A stretch of 11,835 bases of DNA from Cephalothrix spiralis (lineage: Eukaryota; Nemertea; Palaeonemertea; Archinemertea; Cephalotrichidae): the NCBI GenBank assembly GCA_032353305.1, contig JAUCNG010365040.1, positions 1 through 11,835 on the forward strand, read 5' to 3'. The translations under genes and the position numbers were made by a program. The notes under the pieces are model-generated. The model saw nothing but the letters and a program-made list of their open reading frames with translations. It had not been told where the DNA came from and searched no databases. This document shows positions 7,401-11,835 of the stretch, piece after piece. Position 1 is the first letter of the stretch. The number at the start of each line of letters is the position of its first letter.

Positions 7401-9269
7401 TGGCTATAGTCTGCCGGCGGTCGAAAGGGATCCAATAAATAAATAGGCCCCGAAGCCAAAAGGTACATGCTGGGGTCACTATCACATTTTGATGACGATA
7501 GGATAGTTATTTAACCTGCATCGACATTTAATGCGCACTGCATGAATCGGGGAGATTTAAAAGTTGCGGCCTATACAAAAATCTAGACGGATGAGCGATA
7601 TTAAAATAATTTTTCTGTGATCAAGAAAATGTTGGTACAGCTAGGGCAAGTTATTTTGCAGTAAAGGCTCTCCAGAAGTTTTGGAATATACTTATTATTT
7701 AGTTAATTTAGAATTATAGCCCTATGGAAATGAAATAGTGGTATTATGCCACATGCTTATTATTCAAACTTTATTTATTTTAGATTCGAATTAAAATTCA
7801 AACAATATATATCTGAAATTAACAATCAACTTATACTGGTGCTGCCTTGCTTATGATATAATCCATTAAATAACATTTATTTGTATGTTTCAGAATATCT
7901 TATCCCAAAGGTTATTCTACAGTTCCTTGCCAAATTCAGAATATCATGTTCATTTAACGATGCTATACTATACACAAATGAATTGTTCCCAACAGTGGCC
8001 AGGTAAGTTGCATGAGAGATACTCGTCAATTTTTAATTTTTCTTTTTTTCTTTAAAATGCTTTTTAAAAATCTTTATATTAAGTTTGTTTTGTGGATTCA
8101 TCACACTATAGTGGTTCATCAAACACGGATTATATAAAATATTAAGATTATTTGTTCGAATATCTCATATTCAAGTATTAGTACAGTGTATGCTACTGTA
8201 TGGATTAGAAAAAGATGATTCAAAATTTGATAAACAAACGTAGGCCTATGATTATTTCCTACACTTTTTTTATGGTTAATAGTGAATAAGGGGAGGGGGG
8301 ATGCTACTTATTCCAATCTAAGTAACGTCTTATTCATAAGACTAGCTATATACCCACAAATTATTTTCTTTTAAATGCTCACCTTTTGTTGTTTTCCTTT
8401 CCGATTCCTCCAGGGAAAATCCCCATCTCGAAGTAATGTACCCCAGTGCCAACTTTCAACCGACTTGTGTAGTACATATCTTTGAGTATCAAAATGGATA
8501 TTCCCCTGGAAAAAAACAAGTTGTATTGTCGACATTCGTATACTGTTCTTTTAAATCATTTTAATATCTTAATTTTCATTATCAGAAACACTGCTTATGG
8601 CTTGGTAACAACATTTTCAAGAGTTGCCGGAATGATTGCACCATACATGTTATCAGCGGTAAGTTTTTTAAAGATAAACAGTGCTGCAATCTGTTTCAAA
8701 ATAACTCGGTATCGCTTTTAGGTCTTGACTGTTGCGTGGCGCAAATGGGCCCACAATGCATGGTTGAACCTGTCATATTCCAATTGGAGGGGTGCTGGCT
8801 CGAGGTTTGCCAAGCCTGGGTTACAACAAGTACGGACACGAAGTTGCTCTGTTAGGGAGTGGAACGTCGCCACTCCTTCGAGGTAAATCTGACTTTAAAA
8901 AGTATAAAATAATATGGGGTATGAGCCAACGCAATGTTTGCAGTGGTAGCGGCCATTGACTGGCCAAAGACATGCATGTTTGTTACTTTTCTACCCTTTA
9001 TTTTTCAGAGTCGGGAAATATCTTGGCTACCAGGTGTTTTATTCACTACACTTTGTGCGATTTCTGCTGCCTTAACTTTGCTTCTAGCAGAAACACAGAA
9101 TAGACCACTCCCGGAAACAACAGAAGAAATTGAAATGTGGGATAAGAACCAAAAATATTTTGACTTCTCAATACCCAAAAAGGAAATAATTATTCCGGAT
9201 GATGATGATGATGATGATGTTAAATTCGATGAAAGCGAAATACAAATGAATAATATAATTGAGACCTAG
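1265..9269 (+). CDS. SLC22-family organic ion transporter, gene 1 (partial: first exon not in window)
   Basis: Joined exons 1265-1425, 3747-3977, 4819-5015, 5894-6229, 6731-6865, 6951-7036, 7894-8002, 8586-8658 and 9009-9269 stay in one frame and give 529 residues. With a first exon like gene 2's, the protein would be about 571 residues, normal for SLC22. Residue numbers below assume that exon. Family marks seen: a large Cys- and sequon-rich loop (43-100) ending SSIVSE/FDLVCEN, the MFS signature PLSDIFGRK (127-135), an IRDWRNFQ block before helix 6, PES after it, WGRR (397-400) before helix 9, NELFPTVARN (about 453-462), and ETQNRPLPETTEEIE at the C-terminus. By family knowledge this is a 12-helix membrane carrier of small organic ions, usually in the plasma membrane. 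PESLPW replaces the usual PESPRW, and the TM8-9 motif lacks its usual Asp (LPRWGRR). The acidic C-terminal tail is AT-rich and variable-looking. Substrate is unknown. The start codon is not visible in 1-1264. Confidence 0.93.
1426..3746 (+). other. Gene 1 intron 2 (2321 bp)
   Basis: Starts GTATGT and ends TTTTTTCAG. Most of it is the palindromic element at 1724-3396. The parts 1426-1723 and 3397-3746 show no coding or recognised repeat content, apart from a short doubled TTTTGCGA near 3494-3512. Confidence 0.9.
1724..3396. mobile_element. Long palindromic foldback-type element, non-autonomous
   Basis: The ends are inverted copies starting TTATTGAAATGAG (1724 on plus, 3396 on minus). The first about 220 bp of each arm is over 90% alike. 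Reading inward, the order is A-B-A, then a single b loop (about 2430-2670), then a-b-a in reverse, where A (about 1790-2010) and B (about 2010-2240) make a 450-500-bp monomer. No transposase frame is present. No target duplication was found beyond the 13-bp end match, so the exact borders are uncertain. Structure resembles foldback or Galileo-like elements with tandem repeats in long inverted ends; the family is not established. Confidence 0.75.
3747..3977 (+). CDS. Gene 1 exon 3: TM2, TM3 and start of TM4
   Basis: Acceptor tttttcag ends at 3746 and donor gtatgt starts at 3978; 231 nt, phase 0 at both ends, 77 residues. It opens with FDLVCEND, which completes the family motif (S)IVSE-FDLVC across the exon 2/3 junction. 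It then gives TM2, the loop signature PLSDIFGRKPV, TM3 and the start of TM4 (ending GFFLS). Confidence 0.93.
4013..4358. mobile_element. 346-bp near-complete palindrome (foldback MITE-like)
   Basis: GAGGCAGAAATAA at the left end is repeated in reverse at the right end (TTATTTCTGCCTC). The match runs through almost the whole length, including cttcattaaatca and aaatttagttcaaaa blocks, leaving only about 30 bp of loop near 4165-4195. It has no coding capacity. A target duplication is not visible, so the superfamily is open. Confidence 0.75.
4359..4388 (+). repeat. Three 10-bp tandem units
   Basis: AAAAGTCAGC twice (4359-4368, 4369-4378), then AAAAGTGAGT. They abut the right end of the 346-bp palindrome. 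Confidence 0.8.
4453..4576. mobile_element. hAT-type miniature inverted-repeat element
   Basis: Perfect 14-bp inverted ends: CAGTGGCGGATATT and AATATCCGCCACTG. They are flanked by an 8-bp target duplication with one mismatch (AGGAATAT at 4445-4452, AGAAATAT at 4577-4584). CAGTGGCGGAT ends with G-runs just inside and 8-bp duplications are typical of hAT elements. At 124 bp it cannot encode a transposase. Confidence 0.85.
4819..5015 (+). CDS. Gene 1 exon 4: end of TM4, TM5, TM6
   Basis: Acceptor cattttag ends at 4818 and donor gtaagt starts at 5016; 197 nt. It continues in frame as GVLISGQTAVCELFSS, then TM5 with WWSISMFTLC, then AYFIRDWRNFQ, the conserved SLC22 block before TM6. The last two bases (TG) pair with the first base of exon 5 to make Trp. 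Confidence 0.93.
5150..5450 (+). repeat. tRNA-derived SINE with body
   Basis: ATGGATAACGC (5173-5183) matches a tRNA-Arg-type D-arm, and AAGTTCGAACCC (5210-5221) matches box B, followed by AGCAAGGATC. Downstream is a non-tRNA body with GAACCGGTTTCAATCCGATC-like text and an AT-rich end near AATAAATATATAG. The borders are estimates. Confidence 0.55.
5631..5780 (+). repeat. Second tRNA-like SINE remnant
   Basis: TAGCTGAGGGT at 5631 fits the Pol III box A, and GAGTCCGAATCCCGGGC near 5653-5670 fits box B with one deviation. The boxes are closer than in a true tRNA, so it is a degenerate SINE head, different from the Arg-like ones. Confidence 0.45.
5894..6229 (+). CDS. Gene 1 exon 5: TM6 end, central cytoplasmic loop, TM7 start
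   Basis: Acceptor atttcag ends at 5893. The 336-nt exon reads FVPESLPWLASHGN, then a long, very basic and polar loop (KKK, KKKITKR, Asn/Lys-rich), then VKNISICIVIW, the start of TM7. The donor GTGATT at 6230 is weak but is required: joining at 6229 rebuilds Trp (TG+G) and gives WFTNVLTYWG, the family's usual TM7 sequence. Without splicing, a TGA stop follows at 6231-6233. Confidence 0.9.
6230..6730 (+). other. Gene 1 intron 5 (501 bp) with weak donor
   Basis: Donor GTGATT, acceptor TTCTTTACAG. Contains perfect 11-bp inverted pairs AGTTCTGGTAC (6303-6313 with 6348-6358) and GCGTTAGGCTA (6485-6495 with 6573-6583). No coding content. Confidence 0.85.
6731..6865 (+). CDS. Gene 1 exon 6: TM7 and TM8
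   Basis: Acceptor ttctttacag ends at 6730 and donor gtaaag starts at 6866; 135 nt. It encodes FTNVLTYWGISYISVML, then YLDFTFQAIAEIPST (TM8; AEIPS matches the family's EIPA/EIPS motif) to CTFCLPR. The final Arg codon is split with exon 7 (AG+A). Confidence 0.93.
6951..7036 (+). CDS. Gene 1 exon 7: TM9
   Basis: Follows an 85-bp intron, the shortest in the window. Acceptor ctaattgcag ends at 6950 and donor gttagt starts at 7037; 86 nt. It encodes WGRRLPMVIFFGIAGASS and on to IPSST. WGRR is the second-half copy of the MFS loop signature. It ends in phase 1 (G + AA of exon 8 = Glu). Confidence 0.92.
7037..7893 (+). other. Gene 1 intron 7 (857 bp)
   Basis: Starts GTTAGT and ends TTTCAG. I see nothing recognisable in it: no open frame with domain content, no tRNA-like boxes, no clear inverted ends. 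Confidence 0.85.
7894..8002 (+). CDS. Gene 1 exon 8: TM10
   Basis: Acceptor gtatgtttcag ends at 7893 and donor gtaagt starts at 8003; 109 nt. It encodes YLIPKVILQFLAKFRISCSF, then NDAILYTNELFPTVA. The YTNELFPT segment is the SLC22 signature YTAELFPT with one change. The last Arg codon is split (AG+A). Confidence 0.93.
8003..8585 (+). other. Gene 1 intron 8 (583 bp)
   Basis: Starts GTAAGT and ends ATTATCAG. Low-complexity T and A runs and one G-rich stretch (8289-8300). Nothing else recognised. Confidence 0.85.
8586..8658 (+). CDS. Gene 1 exon 9: TM11
   Basis: Acceptor attatcag ends at 8585 and donor gtaagt starts at 8659; 73 nt. It encodes NTAYGLVTTFSRVAGMIAPY then MLSA, the conserved ARVGG..AP region of SLC22. 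The basic residue here (Ser-Arg-Val) sits about where OATs carry Arg and OCTs carry Asp. This is alignment by eye only. Confidence 0.92.
8659..9008 (+). other. Gene 1 intron 9 (350 bp) with a GC-richer insert
   Basis: Bases about 8720-8885 are GC-richer than neighbouring introns and contain a perfect 7-bp stem GGAGTGG/CCACTCC at 8856-8876. This looks like a foreign insert or old repeat. No frame continues the transporter. Confidence 0.8.
9009..9269 (+). CDS. Gene 1 exon 10: TM12, acidic C-tail, stop
   Basis: Acceptor tatttttcag ends at 9008; the exon runs to TAG at 9267-9269 (86 residues). It encodes SREISWLPG, TM12, and the family C-terminal motif AETQNRPLPETTEEIE. A 45-residue tail follows, with seven Asp in a row coded by seven pure GAT triplets at 9198-9218. 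Alternative upstream in-frame Met codons in intron 9 are not needed, because splicing from exon 9 is in phase. Confidence 0.93.
   Translation, partial: SREISWLPGVLFTTLCAISAALTLLLAETQNRPLPETTEEIEMWDKNQKYFDFSIPKKEIIIPDDDDDDDVKFDESEIQMNNIIET
9198..9218 (+). repeat. Coding (GAT)7 microsatellite, poly-Asp
   Basis: Seven pure GAT codons in gene 1's C-terminal tail give seven Asp. Purity suggests length variation between alleles. Confidence 0.9.
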
Positions 9270-9881
9270 ATACATGTATATATTTCAGGTGCCAACGACA
9301 TTCTTTCTGATGATCAATCTGATCTATGGATATGCTCTTAATATTAGAATCAACGTGAATTTTCTTGTAAATTATTCGGCCATTTGTTATCTATGTCATT
9401 GTAAGCTTTTAGGAAATCGTTTTCAAGCTGGAAAAAAAGATGCATACATGGATTCTTATGTATAGCTATCAAAAAAGGGAATGTAGCAGTAGAAGGCGAC
9501 TTTCAATGCTTCGGTTTTGCAATCGCCTTACACAATCAAACCATAAAAAGGATACGATAGTGATATGTTATTTCGGTTGAAGAAATACGAAAATTCAAAT
9601 GTCGGCTCAGATTTATTGCGCTACACGATATAATAATCTGTTTATCCTAATTTAATTATTAATCAAAGACTCTGTTTAAAAATATAAGATGAACTGTCGA
9701 ATCTAATTTGATAATCTCGTTTATCAAAACTGTCAATTTAAATTATATCAATGAATATATATATATATCTTCATATTGTTTCTGACGCTCAGATGATAAA
9801 ATAAAACGGTCTTCGAATAAATTCAGAGTCCGTTGGTTATTTTACATTTTGATTCCTGCAAAGAGTTTGCATATACAAAAA
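9270..9881 (+). promoter_or_regulatory. Gene 1 3' flank and gene 2 5' flank
   Basis: 612 bp with no gene. No AATAAA occurs in the first 500 bp after gene 1's stop. AATAAA is at 9800-9805 and 9816-9821. A (AT)7 tract at 9755-9768 could act as a TATA-like element for gene 2, but this is inference. Confidence 0.5.
9800..9821 (+). terminator. Candidate poly(A) signals of gene 1
   Basis: AATAAA twice (9800-9805, 9816-9821), the only canonical hexamers between the two genes. They would give gene 1 a 3' UTR of about 550 nt ending close to gene 2's start codon. Confidence 0.4.
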
Positions 9882-10008
9882 ATGGATACAGACTACGCAC
9901 TTCAAAAACTTGGTAACTTTGGAAAATGGCAGGTTACCCTATTTAATGTCTGGGCAGCAGGAATACTCATAATTTCATCTTTTCAGTTATGTATACCAGT
10001 TTTTATTG
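9882..10008 (+). CDS. Gene 2 exon 1: N-terminus and TM1
   Basis: Coding part 127 nt (42 codons + 1). Donor gtaagt starts at 10009 after CCAGTTTTTATTG; phase 1, matching the exon 2 acceptors of both genes. It encodes the cytoplasmic N-terminus and TM1 (about residues 18-41). The transcription start is not determined. Confidence 0.9.
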
Positions 10009-10806
10009 GTAAGTATATTTTCATTTCTAATAATTAGAGAATAAACTTTCAATTTAAGTTGTTCAAAAATAACAGCAATTGGTGCTTGAGAGCTGTCAGA
10101 ATATTATACCGTCTAGGGCTGGAAGGGTCAACTTTGAAAAGGGTATCATTGGAAAGGTATGATAATTTAAAAAAATGTCTGCAACATCACCATGGGGCCT
10201 TAGCTTAATTCTAGTGATGAAATATATAACCAATATGACTACCCACTAATTACAGACGAAAATATGTGTTATTATGTCTATTATTCATAATCTTTTTAAT
10301 AGAGCTTGCCTAAAAAACAAGGTTGTAAAAAAATACCAAAATACCGTATAATAGGGAAACTTTTTTGAATTATCAATATTCAATTAATAGTAAGTTATAT
10401 TCTTTGAAGGTATCGTGTTTTATTTTTTGTTTTACAGACAAAGTTTTCAAACATTCTCGTCGCCGGTAAAAAATATGAAAAAAACTTTTTTTGTCTAACT
10501 TTTTAAAAAACTCCTCGGCGGCAAAAAAAGAATTCTGAAGTATAAATAATGTAACAGTGATATATATATTACATTTTCAATGATTTATTTGAGCTCAGAA
10601 TATTTTGAGCTGATCATGATAGGCAACTGATAAATGTTTTTTTAGCCTACCGACCCGAATACCAGTGCAATGTTCCTGATTCAAGCCTTCTACCATTCGC
10701 AAACAATAGCTGTTTACAATATTCATCAAATGAAAGTGGAATGGTGCCATGTCAGAAAGGAAGGTTGTATTTCACTAACATGACAAGGTCTTCTATTGTC
10801 TCTGAG
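9882..10806 (+). CDS. SLC22-family organic ion transporter, gene 2 (partial: exons 1-2, runs off the window)
   Basis: Exon 1 is 9882-10008 and exon 2 is 10646-10806; together they give 96 residues. The ATG at 9882 has a strong context (A at -3, G at +4). An upstream in-frame TTG is not needed. Residues 1-42 begin MDTDYALQKLGNFGKWQV, with the GNFGKWQ motif common before SLC22 TM1, then a hydrophobic TM1. Residue 43 onward is AYRPEYQCNVPDSSLLPF to TRSSIVSE, with sequons NNS, NES and NMT and three Cys. Exon 2 matches gene 1 in length, phases and 41 of 54 residues. The remaining exons must lie beyond 11835: no FDLVCEN-like exon is visible in 10807-11835, and gene 1 intron 2 is 2.3 kb, so this is not surprising. 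Function as for gene 1; a different substrate is possible. Confidence 0.9.
10009..10645 (+). other. Gene 2 intron 1 (637 bp)
   Basis: Starts GTAAGT and ends TTTTTTTAG. AT-rich. GGTATCATTGGAAAGGT at 10142-10158 closely resembles the monomer motif GGTACCGTTGGAAAGGT of the gene 1 intron 2 palindrome. Nothing else recognised. Confidence 0.85.
10646..10806 (+). CDS. Gene 2 exon 2: large extracellular loop
   Basis: Acceptor tgtttttttag ends at 10645 and donor gtaagt starts at 10807. 161 nt, phase 1 to phase 0, exactly as in gene 1. It keeps VPD where gene 1's working exon has VPV. Confidence 0.92.
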
Positions 10807-11835
10807 GTAAGTTCCGACTTAGGCAATGAAACAGAGAGATAAAAAATATCGTAGACACATTTTAAGATCCTTTTTCGAAAATTTAGATGAATGGGTATCT
10901 AAATGCTGTACCAAGATCAGGCATACATCGGGTTGTCTTGAAAGTGCAGGCACTAACCGGGTGGACCGGGTGATTTTGGTTACTTGTCTCACTTTCAAGA
11001 CCATTTCGAGAGGTAGGTGTCTGGCAGCTTATGTCTCGAAAGTGATGGCGTCGAGACGGTGGGTGTCTGTAAAGTGAGGTTCTTGTCTTGATAATGGGTG
11101 GTGTCAAGAAAGTATTGTCGGAAAAACGATGCATGATGTCAAGAAAGCGGTTTATATAAAACTATATTTGCAACTCTTTTTACGCTCGGTGGAAAAAATT
11201 TACAAAATTTCCTTGGGCGTTGCTTTTTTAGGCAAAAATTTCCAAATTTTTCCACAACACTCAAATATTTTTCTTAAAATGTTGTTTTTTTACCCGGGTC
11301 TGAAAAGTGACAAGGAATTTCATCGGCAAAACTATCAACATTTTGTACATCAATATATTATAGAAGATTGTCAAATTTAATTTAAGTGTATGCCAATCCT
11401 CTGGCAAAAAACGAAGTCCAACAACGAGTACAACAAAACTAAGCCCAACAACGAGTACAATTTCTGAGAATACGAAAATCGTATTTAATTTAAACTGAAA
11501 AGCAAATAATACATAAAAAACAGCTGGCACTAAATGCTAAAGACTCTTATTCCAGCAGGCACGAAATATAAAATGAACAAATTAAATATACATTTGTAAC
11601 AATAAGGATCAATAAGCAATGATAAATTTTAATCATGAAATATTACTTTAGTAAAATTGTGATTACTTATCACTATAAAGAACTTCATAAAAGCCGCTAT
11701 TTTATATTATATAAAAAATTGCTATTATTCTATTCGAAGTAATAGATATCTCCAATATTAATAGCAAAAAAGATTCTCAAAAAGAGAAAGCACTGACACA
11801 AGAAAAATCCGAAACAACTAATAAAGCCAATTTCA
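10807..11835 (+). other. Start of gene 2 intron 2, continuing past the window
   Basis: No exon 3-like sequence is present. It contains a GC-richer block (about 10900-11110) with a perfect 12-bp inverted pair GTCTTGAAAGTG (10935-10946 with 10990-11001) and several diverged copies of the same motif. It also has an 18-bp direct repeat of period 27, AAGYCCAACAACGAGTACAA-like, starting at 11414 and 11441. The rest is AT-rich and featureless. Confidence 0.75.

Noticed and set aside
8934-9008. In-frame extension of exon 10 upstream from Met at 8934
   Set aside because: A good acceptor at 9008 joins exon 9 in phase, and the family shows no such insert.
9259-9465. 68-codon frame after gene 1's stop
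   Set aside because: It overlaps the stop region, shows no domain and lies in the probable 3' UTR.
9849-9881. Upstream TTG start for gene 2
   Set aside because: Animals start at ATG, and the ATG at 9882 has a strong context and fits the family N-terminus.
10819-11530. Several 61-89-codon frames on both strands after gene 2 exon 2
   Set aside because: They are intronic, with no recognisable domains, and overlap one another on opposite strands.
1-11835. CRISPR array, phage, bacterial operon or toxin system
   Set aside because: No spaced short repeats, no ribosome-binding-site-linked frames, and clear spliced animal genes throughout.

Overview
This window is eukaryotic, metazoan and AT-rich. 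It is built around two head-to-tail members of the SLC22 (organic cation/anion/carnitine) transporter family of the major facilitator superfamily. Exons are short, carry GT-AG introns with consistent phases, and sit in a repeat-rich background. This points to an animal, most likely a marine invertebrate. I cannot name the phylum from the sequence.

Gene 1 (plus strand, exons between 1265 and 9269) has nine readable exons that join in frame. They give 529 residues, from the large extracellular loop to the stop codon. Its first exon (start codon and first membrane segment) is not visible and probably lies before position 1. Gene 2 (plus strand) starts with ATG at 9882, 612 bp after gene 1's stop. 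Only exon 1 (9882-10008) and exon 2 (10646-10806) fall inside the window. Exon 2 of the two genes encodes about 76% identical protein (41 of 54 residues), has the same length, and has identical splice phases, so the two are tandem duplicates.

The 5' flank (1-1264) starts with a GC-richer block of unknown nature. It is followed by a direct tandem duplication (553-949 and 950-about 1333) that copied a tRNA-Arg-like SINE head and the first 66 bases of gene 1 exon 2. The upstream copy is a truncated pseudo-exon that runs into a stop codon at the junction.

The introns of gene 1 hold most of the repeats. Intron 2 contains a roughly 1.67-kb palindromic foldback element (1724-3396) whose arms are themselves made of tandem monomers. 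Intron 3 contains a 346-bp near-complete palindrome (4013-4358) and a 124-bp hAT-type miniature element with a near-perfect 8-bp target duplication (4453-4576). Intron 4 contains two different tRNA-like SINE remnants. Intron 5 holds two short inverted repeats. The gene 1/gene 2 spacer holds candidate poly(A) signals for gene 1 that lie only about 60-80 bp before gene 2's ATG.

Both genes should make plasma-membrane (or epithelial) 12-helix transporters of small organic ions. The substrate cannot be read from the sequence. No RNA gene, CRISPR array, virus or bacterial-type system is seen.
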